NCBI GenBank assembly: GCA_022376515.1
Contig: WTXI01000004.1
Location: forward strand, 1,240,001-1,304,000
Source: Lactifluus volemus
Lineage: Eukaryota; Basidiomycota; Agaricomycetes; Russulales; Russulaceae
Direction of reading: 5' to 3'
DNA: 64,000 nucleotides
Below, in pieces: positions 46,969 through 58,251 of this stretch; position 1 is the stretch's first letter; the number at the start of each line of letters is the position of its first letter. The position numbers were made by a program, and so were the translations under genes. The notes under the pieces were generated by a model. The model searched no databases, was not told where the DNA came from, and saw nothing but the letters and a program-made list of their open reading frames with translations.

Positions 46969-47483
46969 TGATGGTAATGTGCTCGTTCGATCCTACTGTT
47001 ATCATTATCTCAACAAATTTGTCTTAGGAGAACTACCCATAACCATTTTACTCGACATAGTGTAGCCAGATGATCATTCATTGGCATGAGAATTAAAGAA
47101 GGGGGAGGCAATGGTTCCTTACATGCAATGGTGGTTTTTGGTACAGTGTTTGCGTTCAAGAATAAAGTCCACGTTTCGTTTTGATAAATTCATCTGAGGG
47201 GACCATCTCTTTGCCTTGTGTGGGCGGTTGACCAGGGACGAAAAAAAAAAAAAGCGTCGTGTCGGGCCGGATCTTTCCAGAATGTACCCTTACGTGGTGT
47301 GCATACTAAGTGTCCCGGGCCATGCCTCAGTTCACCTGCGCACTATCAGCATAATGTCTGACCTGCTGAGCTAGTGACGGTGTATTCATGGCATTAAGGG
47401 CCCAATAAATGTAAACGACCATACAAGGGGATATTGAAAGTGAAGCCCATGTCCACGTGCATGCAAGTATGGCCGCACCTGTG

Positions 47484-48107
47484 TCAAAGTAGCTGTGTAG
47501 TCCTACATTTCGACCATACCAGGTCAAGTTTAGTTGCCATCAACTGGTTGGTAATAGTATGCCTTGCTCGCATCGATCTGATGCGAGTCACCGAGCTGTG
47601 GATGTTTGGAGGCAGGACCGTGCGCGTGCGCACAGACGAGAGAGAACGAGACAAATGAGCTTTTCTGATGTCGATCTCGGGCAGTCGCACCAGCGTTTTT
47701 AACCACAAGTAAAATGTATGTTCTAATTGACTCAACGGCCGGGTGTACTGATCGACGAAGCGGGACCCGATCCCGGTGCCATTGTGGAGGGTGGGAGTCG
47801 TGAGACCAAGTTCGATCTCGAGAGGCTCCCAACCCGCTGCGCGCGCAGTACAAAAGTGCACTGGCAGATAGGCGCCCTGAGAAATGAAACAGGATACGGC
47901 AGGCGGAAGTCTCAATTTGTGGAGGGAATGACCGAGAGTCGCGACAGGGATGGTGAACGGGTCATTATAGAGCGCTATGACAACCGCACGGGAATGTGGA
48001 TCGGATGTGTCTGAATGGGGGCCCATAAAGCAAACTGCGGCTTTCTGTGGTGGTGCAAGAATATCTCGGATCAGAATTACTTTTGATATGCCACTAGCAC
48101 GGGGCAA
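47484..48107 (-). pseudogene. glycosyltransferase-derived relic with long open frame
   Basis: 207-codon minus-strand open frame: an N-terminal extension, FTIPVATLGHSLHKLRLPPA, then RFVDQYTRPLSQLEHTFYLW and a C-terminal part without GT8 features. Open in the copies at 36139 and 63271 and frameshifted at 59210. No catalytic region. It is either a relic or a recycled short protein; I lean to relic. Confidence 0.45.
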
Positions 48108-48109
48108 AG

Positions 48110-49265
48110 GAATAGTGGAAAGGATGAGTCACAACATTTTAAAGTTATCAAGTGGTGTGGTAGTGTGACTAGTCTGGATGAAACTGCTGTTGAGACATGT
48201 TACTACAGTAGACTTGCTCATAATGCATAATCAGATAATGCATAAGTATTATAACATGTAACAATTGGGTCAGTTTCAGTATGGAATGAGCAAGTCTACT
48301 GTAGCACCAAGCCCGGGCCCCTCGGGCCTCTGCATCCAGGTTTCCTTTGTTCGTCTCCTGTTCGAGGTTCGCGATTCGAGAAACCCATTGTCTTCCATTG
48401 GCAATGGAATACGATGGTGATTAATGCAAAGCTCTGCGATCTCGGAGCTTCACGTGGCCGCCAACCCTCCGAGTCGGCCACGCCTCGGACATGACTGCTG
48501 TCGCCTGACTCAGGCTTACATAGCTGCTGCGGTCCGTAGCTGTTGCTCGACAGTAGAGATTGGTTGACCAGTCACTTCCACTCGCTTGAACGAGTTGTAT
48601 TTCGCGAATTACCAAGTGAAAGAAAGACACATCTATTCAGGGGTACTGTAACTACAAGTTGAACTGACTCAGTCACTCGGGTGGGTGACGTATCTTCCTT
48701 TCCTGTACGTACCGAAGTCACCCATTTACTGCTGCCAACGCGGCAACGCCTTTTTATTGTCAACGTTCAAGTTGTGCCGATCGTAAACGACCATCAGGCT
48801 ACTGCAGCTCCGCTGACACTGCCAGTGAACAATTGCATTCGCGACTAACATCATCAGCTGGCTGATGTTCTGCCCTTTTGCAGCCACTTCTGTTGCTACT
48901 TAACAATCTTCTCTGGGCTCCGGATGGTTACGGACAATAGACAACGGTATTGTTATATCACCTTGATGACACTGTTCAGGACCGAATGGATAAAGTACTC
49001 ATAATTCAGATGCCGCTACTAACTTGATACATGCTCACGCCCAAAATGCTTGTTGGGCAACAGCCCGATATCTCGAGGAATCCCTTGACGGTGTTTTACT
49101 TTTGCCTCGCATAACTTATTCACTGGTCCGTAGGGATAAATGATTAAACGGAAACCGATCATTGATCGATTGCTCGCATAGTGAGCCCATCTTATTTTTC
49201 TGCGCCTTTTCTCACCGCTCACCCGCCTTGCTTGGCATTGTTCGTGAGTAGCTTTTTGACCGCAT
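48110..49265. other. array spacer
   Basis: No gene. Parallel to 59700-60480. Octamer at 48820. Confidence 0.45.
48820..48827 (-). repeat. octamer, exact 6-bp gain
   Basis: GACACT-GCCAGT-GAACAAT here, against GACACTGAACAAT in the parallel copy at 60051. The result is the palindrome CACTGCCAGTG apart from its centre. Confidence 0.85.
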
Positions 49266-49269
49266 GGAT

Positions 49270-49445
49270 TACTACTGTGACGTTGACGCCATGATACGCA
49301 TGGACTGAAATGCCTGGACCACCAATGAGCCGCGGAACAAGGTGTACACCCCACCGTATGTTCGTATCTGAGCCAGGGCTTGACGCAGCCCATCGTGATA
49401 GCACCGAACAAGATTTGGACTTAGTGTTCGGCATGCGGGTCTCGA
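49270..49445 (+). pseudogene. glyoxal oxidase relic, short
   Basis: Nucleotide similarity to the part of the oxidase gene coding [15 protein letters not shown] to GMRVSL (compare 24080-24215), with stops and deletions. Parallel to 60550-60660. Confidence 0.5.
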
Positions 49446-49469
49446 CTCACCACGGTGGCGGCTCCATCA

Positions 49470-50335
49470 ATGATCACAAGAGACTGGGGCAAGACTTCGT
49501 CTTTCGGTGGAAGGGTCAAAGGGCTCCATGTTATTGCCGAGATTTACGAGAGCAAACTCGTTATCTCAAAACGGCGGTGAGAAACAGACAATTTTCAGAG
49601 GAATAACAATCCAGGTCGCATGGCAGCTCATTGCTGGACTGAGTTTACAAAAACATGAATGGCCTTTCTTTGCTGCTTTACCTACGATGTGCTCCAGGAC
49701 AACTGGCCTTTGAAGAGCATTGCATGTGCATTGCAATTTTCGAAAATAACACAGGGTCGGGAAGAAGGGTTAGTGGTAATAAACAAAAATCCCGAAGATG
49801 GACAGGCTTCCCTTTATCATTGATTCTAGTCTGCGGTGCGGTCCATAGTCCAAGAGCACACTACTCGGACATTGCGCAGCGCAAGCGCTCTCGCCAGACT
49901 CGGACTCCTAGCAGTATACATGCCACTGGGCTTGGTCTCCATCAGTTCACCGATGGCATCTCTTTGGTTTTTTTTTTCTTTTGGGAATCTTTTCCTTCGC
50001 GGAATTCGTGGCCGCCACGAACATCATGTCCCACTAGAGATGCATGTCGCCCAGCCCAGGATAGCACAAGCTCTCTCTTGCTTGCGGCTCGGCTCTCTAA
50101 TCGGATTAGACAATCACATCAGAGCACCAAAAAAGATCGCGCAATGAGCCAGCTGCAAAAAAAACGGAACGTCAGAGAAATGGTCAGACACCTGTTCAAT
50201 CTTACGTGGCGCAGCTTGCGTTCTGTGGCCAGGGGACAGTGTGAAATCGATCCCTAACAAAAATCTTTGTTGGCAACTGTTAACAGCTTATTACGACTCG
50301 TTTAATTACGTCTAAAAAAAAGCACCAAAATTAAA
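49470..50335. other. duplicated non-coding block, second copy
   Basis: Pairs with 43060-43865; no conserved frame. Confidence 0.45.
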
Positions 50336-50339
50336 ATTA

Positions 50340-50990
50340 GATACCACGATTTACGGCGGCAGGGTGGAGGGATGGAGGGTGGAAAGGATTTTACCTCCGC
50401 AGATTCCTCGCCACCAGGATTAACACCACCTTCCTCTTCGGACGACAAGACGTCCTGGATGTCTTAAGCGTGGACCTCCTTCCTCGCCGCCACAACAACA
50501 AAATTCTTGCCGAGCGTGCGTCCGAGACCAAAATCGAGCGGGCGACCTTTCAAATCTGAGATGATCCCGGTGCGTGATCCTGCAACAGTCAGTGTAGCGG
50601 GAGGAAAGATACTGCTGTGAGTTTTGAGACGTTGAGAGAAACAAAAAAAATGTTGCAGACACGGGACGCACCCAGAAATTTTCTTTGTAATTTGCGCCAG
50701 GTATGGGCAACCGCAGATACACTTCCGCGCCTGCATCAACACGCACGAGCACCGCATATTTCGCATGCGGATCCATGTGCACAGGCGGAGCGCGCACGCC
50801 GAGGCCCGCCGCTGTCGAGCGCTGCGTGTCCCTTTTCGACCAATTCGAGGAGGGAGAGGCCCGGTAGGGAAATGTTGGGAGGCATGTACAATCGAGAGCG
50901 TCTCTGCTGCCAGCGTCCTCGTAGTTGCAGCGTCATTTGTGGGTTTGGAAGCGGTGGAGAATTGAGAGAGGGAGGTGGTACGCGCCTTGT
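50340..50990 (-). pseudogene. HAL2-like nucleotidase relic, second copy
   Basis: Same pieces as 43870-44600 (DPHAKYAVLVRVDAG, LRLPIPGANYKENFW, intron, GLGRTLGKNF). The first copy's in-frame TAG is absent here, but a short deletion after KGHAALD shifts the frame, so this copy is broken by a different lesion. Confidence 0.7.
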
Positions 50991-51141
50991 CCACGCATGG
51001 CGACGAATAAAGACCCTGTTTCCTGCTCTTTTTCCTGTTCCTGGTCTGGTTTAAAGTGTAGCTTGAAACCCGAGTTAACGTATATGTCCGGCACGGCGGC
51101 GAATGGGAAATGCAGGTCGATCAGCTTGTCAAAGTTGCGTC

Positions 51142-51599
51142 TGTTGGGGAAATCGAATCGGGCACGAAGAGGGGCTGACAGCCGAGAACGGCGTGCAGCG
51201 TGCGCTGGGACCCTGAGACGGGATTGCCAACGCCCGCGGCTCCCTGAGGGCCCGCCGGCGTGGACAACGCCTGCTCCTCGTTGGGGGCGGGCGCCCACAG
51301 CCGCCCATTACGATACCATTCACTTTCTACAGACAAATTCCCTTTTACCTTAGCATAGTTTAGTTCACCCGAGCACATGGCAATGCCCCGCCTCGTGCAC
51401 ACTAAGATCGAGCGGCCGTCTTGGCACTAAATCCATTCAGTTCGTAGCACACACACTAGACTAGTTAAAAACCAAAATACGAGACTGGGGGGATCAAGGA
51501 CGCGTCCCACATTCTTTTTGCTCTGCGCCGCCTCTCCCGCTCGTTCCGCTCCCGCGCGCGTGTTCATTTGCCGCGTCTTCACTCTCGTTTTCGACACCA
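51142..51599 (+). repeat. 5' LTR
   Basis: 458 bp, TG...CA ends. By eye it differs from the 3' LTR at one position (C at about 51159, T in the other). Confidence 0.95.
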
Positions 51600-51614
51600 G
51601 GTTATGGGCCCTGG
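51600..51614 (+). other. primer-binding site
   Basis: GGTTATGGGCCCTGG directly follows the LTR. GGTTATGGGCCC is one base off the complement of the anticodon arm of initiator tRNA-Met (GGGCTCATAACC), which suggests priming by a half-tRNA as in some copia elements. Confidence 0.55.
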
Positions 51615-51682
51615 AGTTGCATTCTAAAAATCAGTACGAGATCACACAAAAGTCAAAAACACTCACACTCCTTTTCTTCACA

Positions 51683-54600
51683 ATGGTTGAAGTCCACAGT
51701 TCAAAAATCACTCAGCTTGCAGCAGATGGATCCAACTGGGAAAACTACAGAGACAGGATGATCCTGATAGTCAAATCCCACAAATGGAAAGACCACCTAA
51801 CGAACACATCACCGACGAAGCGATACATCGACGGCGGCACCATCAGCGGCGCGACGCCGGACGAACGGTGGGAGGATGACGAGGCCGCGCTCATGAACTT
51901 GATCGCGTCGTCAATCCCCGACTCGGCCTTCAACAAAATAAAAGATAAATCGAATGCGAAGGAGGCGTGGGAGGCACTAAAAGAGCTCCACGAGAAACGA
52001 TCGCCGATGGTCGCGATCGAGCTCCGATGGCGCATCGGCAACATCAGGTGCGGAGACGACGAGAACCTCCGCACACACCTCGAAAATCTGCAAGTAATGA
52101 AAGAAAAATTGGCCTCTCTGGGAAGTAATATCCCAGAACTAGAGTTTGCTTACATTCTGCTCCGATCCCTTCCCCCTTCGTACCAGGGCATAATCAGCGC
52201 CATAAACGCGTCAGCCGACTTCGCAAAGGCGACCATCACGCCCGCGAGCGTAACCCGACTCGCGCTGGACGAGTACGACCGCCTCCAGGGCGACAAGCCG
52301 AAATCGGACGCGGACGAAGCGTTCGGCGCGTCCTCTCAAGCGCGGAAACCCGGACGAAGGGGAAAACGATCCGACATCGAGTGCTACAACTGTAAAAAGC
52401 GTGGGCACACCAAAGCGGAGTGCTGGGGAAAGGGCGGAGGCCAGGAAGGCCAATGGCCACAACGAGGAGGCGCCAGCGCGAACAACGCGACAACGGCGGC
52501 CGAAACGAACGACATCGAAGCGTGGGCAGCCATAGAAGAGCTCCCCGACTATTCAGCGGCTGCAGCAAGCGTGCCGCGAAACGCGCCGATCGACGCTGAG
52601 CTATATGACTCCGGAGCGTCAACCCACATGTCCCCCTTCCGAGCAAAATTCACCACATACCGAGAGATCCCGCCGCGTGCGATAATCGCGGCCGACAAAC
52701 GGATGTTCTACGCTATAGGCATTGGGGACCTCAGGGTAGAGGTCCCTCATGGGGAGTCTTCCACCTCAGTTATCTTGCGAGAAGTGCTGCATGCTCCTGA
52801 CATGGCCATGACAATAGTGTCAATATCACGAATCACGAAGCTGGGAAACTCAGTTACCTTTGAGAAAGACCACTGCACCATAAAAAACGCGAAGGGGAAA
52901 GTTGTCGGCACCATCAAAGCGAACGCCAGCGGACTCTACAAAGTCGAACACCCTGTGACAGCCTCAGCCGCAGTCACACTCGAACGAGTCACACTTTTCG
53001 AACTCCACCGTCGCCTGGGCCACGTCAGCGTCGACACTCTGCGCTCGCTCATCCGACACAACTCCATCCAGGGAATAGACCTCATTGATGAAGGATCCCC
53101 CTTCTCTTGTAACTCATGTGACTATGCTAAGACGACTAGGAAGGTGATCAAGCCTGAAAGACAAGCCCCACCTGCCACTTCCTTTGGAGAAGAAGTCCAC
53201 TCTGATGTTTGGGGCCCCTCTCCTGACAACAGTATTGGTGGGAAACGCTACTATATCACCTTTACTGACGACTATTCTCGCTACACCTGGGCCAGAACCC
53301 TCAAGGCCAAGTCAGAGGCATTCGAGGCCTACAAAGAATTCGCCGCATGGGCGCGCACGCAGCACGGCGCGTCGATACGCCGCTTCCGCTCCGACCGGGG
53401 GGGCGAGTACATGAGCAACAACCTCAAGGCGTTCCTCCGAGAGCAGGGGACGGAACAACGGCTCACGACCCACGACACCCCGCAGCACAACGGGATCGCG
53501 GAGTCGCTCAACCGGCGTCTCCTAGAACGCGTCCGAGCGATACTCCACCACTCCGGACTTCCCAAAACCCTCTGGGGAGAGGCCCTCCAGCACTCTATCT
53601 GGCTGAAAAACCGATCATCGACCCGCGCGCTAGGCGCGATCACCCCGCACGAACGCCTCCACGGGCGCAAGCCGAACCTAGCCGGTGTCCCCGAGTGGGG
53701 CCAACGCGTCTGGGTCCGCAACCTCAAAGGCTCCAAACTAGATGCCCGGGGCCTCCCAGCACGTTGGGTGGGCTATGACAAAGAAAGTCCTCATGCCCAC
53801 AGGATCTACTGGCCAGAAAAGCACCCAAATCCCATCTCAGTTGAAAGGGATGTAAAATTCACCTCTGACACAGTGACACTATACACACCACCTCCACCAC
53901 AAGCTCAAACACAAGCCCAAACCCAAGTCACAGCCCCGAAAATCCAGCCCACCGCCATCCCGACGCCCCAAGCGCAACAACCCGACGCCGGCGCTCCGGA
54001 AGTCGACCCGACCCCGGAACCACCAGACGACAATGCCGAGGCTCCGGACCAAGCGGCATACGACGACCATGCAATACCACCACCGATCACACCGCCGGAA
54101 CAAGCACCGCCGCCATCGCAGCTGCCCCGAGCACCCAAAAAAACGAAGCCGCCGCCGGCACCACGACCCGAGCCGCCCCGACGATCTGCGCGGATAGCCA
54201 AGCTATCCCTAGCTGGGCAAACCCCCAACGAAGAAGATGCCCCAGGAATCAGTCTCCGAGGGCACGCGCGCCGGGTGACATTCTCCCAGCGTGGAACAGA
54301 CTCAGCTAACGAGTCTTTTGCCACAGCACCTGAAGAACCCAGCTACGCGGAGATGGCATTCCATGCCGAGATCGACATGACGATGGCCGCGGCAGCTCAC
54401 GACGCAAACGGCGACCCGCGCTCTGTCTCCGAGGCGCGATCCCGCCCCGATTGGCCCGAGTGGCAACGGGCGATGGAACGCGAAATCGAAACGCTCGAAC
54501 GCGCGGGCACCTGGGAAACGGTCCCCTACCCCAAGGGCAAAAATGTCGTCGGCAGCAAGTGGGTCTTCCGACTCAAGCGTAAGGCCGACGGCACGATCGA

Positions 54601-56073
54601 CAAATACAAAGCGCGCCTCGTTGCGCGCGGATTCACTCAAATCTACGGCGTCGATTATTTCGACACCTTCTCCCCCGTCGCAAAACTAACTAGTATCCGG
54701 ACCATCCTCGCGATCGCTGCGCGATCGCTGCGCGATACGATTGGGACATAGATACTTTCGACTTTAACAGTGCTTACCTAAATGGTGAGCTAGGGGAGGA
54801 GGAGGAGATCTACATGCAGGAACCCCCAGGCTTCGAGGAGAGCGCAGGCAGCGTGAAACGGCTGCGGAAGTCCCTCTACGGGCTCAAGCAGGCCGGGCGT
54901 CGATGGTACGACACCCTCACGCGCGCGCTCAACGACCTCGGCCTCCGCGTCACGCAAGCCGATCCGGGCGTTTTCCGAGCGCAGGAGAAGGACGATGTCC
55001 TGATCCTCGCAGTCCACGTCGATGATTGCATCATCACCAGCAGTTCGAGCAAGCTAATGAGGCGATACAAGGCGCAGCTCCACGCGCGCTACGCCCTCAC
55101 CGATTTGGGGCCGATCAGCTGGCTCCTCGGTATCCGGATCACCCGAGATCGCACCGCGCACACCATCTCCCTCTCGCAGTCAGAGTACATCAAGTCAATT
55201 GTTGCGAGATATGGCCTGGCTGATGCCAAAGCTCAAAATTCACCCATGATCCCTAACACATCTTACTCCAAAGATGATTGCCCCTCTAATGAGACAGAAG
55301 CTGCCCACATGCGAAAGGTACCTTATCGAGAGGCGATCGGCAGTCTGATGTACGCCGCAGTTGCCACGCGCCCCGACATCTCGTTTGCGATCTCGACGCT
55401 CTCACAGTTCCTCGATAATCCGGGGGAGCTGCACTGGGACGCGGTAAAGCGCGTCCTGCGCTACCTATCGGGAACGCGACATCACGAACTCACCTACGGC
55501 AGTGAGCAGCACGACCTCTTGGGGTACACGGACGCGGATGGCGCATCGCAGCCGCACCGCCACGCGATCTCCGGATACGCGTTTCTTATCGACGGAGGGG
55601 CGATCTCCTGGCGATCCCGAAAGCAAGAGATCGTAACCTTATCGACAGCGGAAGCAGAGTACGTGGCGGCGACCCACGCTGCAAAAGAGGCAGCGTGGCT
55701 TCGCCGCCTCAAAGGAGAGTTACTCACTCCTATCGTTAATTCAACTATAATCTACTGTGACAACCAGGCAGCCCTCAAGCTTGCTACAGATGATAACTAC
55801 CGAGCCAGGACCAAGCACATCGACATTCGTTTCCACTTTATCCGGCAAGTTATCAGTGCGGGGGAGTTATCCCTAATCTACTGCCCCACCGATGACATGA
55901 CAGCCGACATCCTCACGAAAGCGCTACCGGCCTGGAAGGTCACGCGGCACGTCACCGGACTCGGAATCCATCAAGGACAGACGGCGCTCGCGGGGGAGTG
56001 TTGGGGAAATCGAATTGGGCACGAAGAGGGGCTGACAGCCGAGAACGGCGTGCAGCGTGCGCTGGGACCCTGA
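51683..56073 (+). pseudogene. copia gag-pol polyprotein, broken by an 11-bp duplication
   Basis: ATG 51683 opens 1022 codons to TAG 54749-54751; the frame continues in another phase to TGA at 56073. Seen in order: UBN2-type gag; zinc knuckle CYNCKKRGHTKAECW (about residue 234); protease DSGAS (about 309); GAG-pre-integrase LHRRLGHVS with CNSC (about 440-485); integrase with D, D, E in FTDDYS, FRSDRGGEY and GIAESLNRR; a Pro-rich linker; RT start (KWVFRLKRKADGT, KARLVARGFTQ), then after the break YGLKQAGRRWY, VHVDDCI and RNase H (YTDADGA, CDNQAAL). The break is a perfect tandem duplication of GCGATCGCTGC (54710-54720, 54721-54731). Everything else looks intact, so this copy is young but probably not autonomous. 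Confidence 0.92.
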
Positions 56074-56456
56074 GACGGGATTGCCAACGCCCGCGGCTCC
56101 CTGAGGGCCCGCCGGCGTGGACAACGCCTGCTCCTCGTTGGGGGCGGGCGCCCACAGCCGCCCATTACGATACCATTCACTTTCTACAGACAAATTCCCT
56201 TTTACCTTAGCATAGTTTAGTTCACCCGAGCACATGGCAATGCCCCGCCTCGTGCACACTAAGATCGAGCGGCCGTCTTGGCACTAAATCCATTCAGTTC
56301 GTAGCACACACACTAGACTAGTTAAAAACCAAAATACGAGACTGGGGGGATCAAGGACGCGTCCCACATTCTTTTTGCTCTGCGCCGCCTCTCCCGCTCG
56401 TTCCGCTCCCGCGCGCGTGTTCATTTGCCGCGTCTTCACTCTCGTTTTCGACACCA
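55999..56456 (+). repeat. 3' LTR
   Basis: 458 bp, paired with 51142-51599. Confidence 0.95.
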
Positions 56457-56879
56457 GCGTCGCACGAGCATGTCCGCCTCAAGGTATATATACCACACAA
56501 CGGACGCCGAGAAGCGTCGAGAGACAAGAGGTACTGCTTGGTGAACTGATCGACGAAGCAGAGACCGACCCCGGTGCCGTTTTGAGGTGGCGGGATCAAG
56601 TCGATCTCGAGAGGCTCCCAACCCGCTGCGCGCGCGATACAAAGTGCACAGGCAGATAGGCGCCCTGGGATGTGAGAGAGGATAGGGCAGGCGGAAGTCC
56701 CAGTTTGTGGAGGGAGTGACCAGGGGTCGCAACAGGGATGGTGAACAGGTCATTATAGAGCGCAGTGACAACCGCACGGGAATGTGGATCGGATGTGTTC
56801 TGAATGGGGGCCCATGAAGCAAACTGCGGCTTTTCAAGAATATCTCGGATCACTTGATATGCCATCAGCACAGGGCGAA

Positions 56880-57930
56880 GGACGAACGGAAAGGACCAAA
56901 GGACGACTCACAACATGAAAGTCGTCGAGCGGCCCTACAGGTTGAGAAGTGATACTAGCACCAAGCCCCTCTTCATCCAAGTTTCGTCTCCCATTCGAGG
57001 TTCACGATTCCAGAAACCCATTGTCTCCAATAGAAATTGAAATACGATGGTAATTATGGAGAAAGAATGCAACGCTCGCTTCAAGTGGCCGCCGATCTCG
57101 CCACGGCCGGGCTCGGACATGATCGCCGTCGCCAATACCTCTTGTTTTGTCAACATTCAAGTTGTGCCGATCATCGTCTCCGTTGACACTGATGACCGAT
57201 TAACAATTGCTCTCGCGGCTAACACCATCAGCCGACTATCTTGCCGGATGGTTACGGAACAATACGCAACGGTACTGTATTGTGATCTCAGCTTGATGAC
57301 ACCGTCCAGGAACGAATGGAAAAAGTACTCATAATTCAACTGCCAGTAACTTGATACATGCGCGCTCAGTAATATCATCACAAGTCTGCTGGCACTGGCA
57401 ATATGCTAGGTCCCTTAGCGGTCACTGGCCTGGGGGCACGAGTCCGAGTGATGACGGTGCGAGTGAGAAATGTTCAATATGCCATGCCCGCGTAAGTTAC
57501 ATAGCGGTGCGAAAATCAAGGAACTGTATAGCAGAACGCATGGTCATCAGGAAGCCCGCACTAAACGTTTTTGGAAAAAGCTCGAGCTCGCCAAAAAGGT
57601 AACAAGGTAACAAAAGTACACAAGTACACAAGTAACCCCAAAAGTTGCTTTCTGCTGCATTTTCAAAATGTAAAAAACGCTGAAAAAAAGCACCTGAGAC
57701 GTAAAAATAAATGCATAATATTCAGCATTTGAAATAAGGTTTTTAGGTTTTTATGCGAGTTTTATGTAATATGCCGTGAAGTTGGTGGATCATGATGATG
57801 CGCTCAGGCTGTACTATACAGTACTGTATCTACGAGTTTCACCGACTCCAGATCGGACTCCCTGAGCCGGCCATTCAATTGTGGGGTCACGCGGTCATGA
57901 TCGCGGGCTCGCAACTGAGCCTAGCTCGCC
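56880..57930. other. array spacer, second copy
   Basis: No gene; parallel to 45120-46435. Octamer at 57393. Confidence 0.45.
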
Positions 57931-57936
57931 CTAGTC

Positions 57937-58004
57937 ATCAGGAAACCTGCACTGAACTGTTTTGCTCAAGCGAGTCCAAAAAAGTTTAGTACAGGTTTCC
58001 TGAT
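57937..58004. repeat. hairpin upstream of peptide gene 4
   Basis: Second copy of the 46440-46507 inverted repeat, with a few substitutions in both arms. Confidence 0.65.
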
Positions 58005-58251
58005 ATCGGAAGAGTTGAGCTCTGCCAGTGCCCTCAAGGTGATAACAACAAACAGTTAAATACTTCAAGTACATTCTCGTAGGATTCATCGACTTTTTCC
58101 TCTTCTCTTCACTCAACTGCCGTGTTCTCCCACTTGTCCCGACCAATTACTTGTTCAAAAGTTGACCCGCTTCCCTTTTTCCTCGTCGCTTCACAACCAC
58201 TCTATCCTCATCCTTCAAGTTCCAACTCGACTTGACTTTACTGTAGTGACA

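Larger units (their letters stand above)
51142..56456 (+). mobile_element. Ty1/copia LTR retrotransposon, full length, recent
   Basis: 5315 bp with 458-bp LTRs at both ends, a 5-bp target duplication GCGTC (51137-51141 and 56457-56461), a primer-binding site right after the 5' LTR and a polypurine tract CGGGGGAG right before the 3' LTR. Internal order gag, protease, integrase, reverse transcriptase, RNase H is that of copia, not gypsy. Base composition is more GC-rich than the flanking array. Confidence 0.95.
51030..56871 (-). pseudogene. GT8 relic split by the copia element
   Basis: The minus-strand GT8 relic occupies about 56871-56457 and 51141-51030, with the copia element inserted just before the NFDKL codons (compare the uninterrupted copy at 44640). 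Frames were already broken, so the insertion hit a dead gene. Confidence 0.75.

Noticed and set aside
47859..47866. Octamer at 47859 as another 6-bp gain
   Set aside because: The parallel copies (33180, 56645, 59480) have the same length here; it arose by substitution, as did 21664 and 36140.
51518..51682. Earlier start for the copia polyprotein inside the LTR
   Set aside because: No ATG there; the first in-frame ATG at 51683 gives the usual gag beginning.
52211..54640. Minus-strand open frames inside the copia element
   Set aside because: Shadows of the GC-rich gag-pol frame.
54710..54740. GCGATCGC strings as a cyanobacterial-type HIP1 signal
   Set aside because: They are just the two copies of the 11-bp duplication in the reverse transcriptase region.
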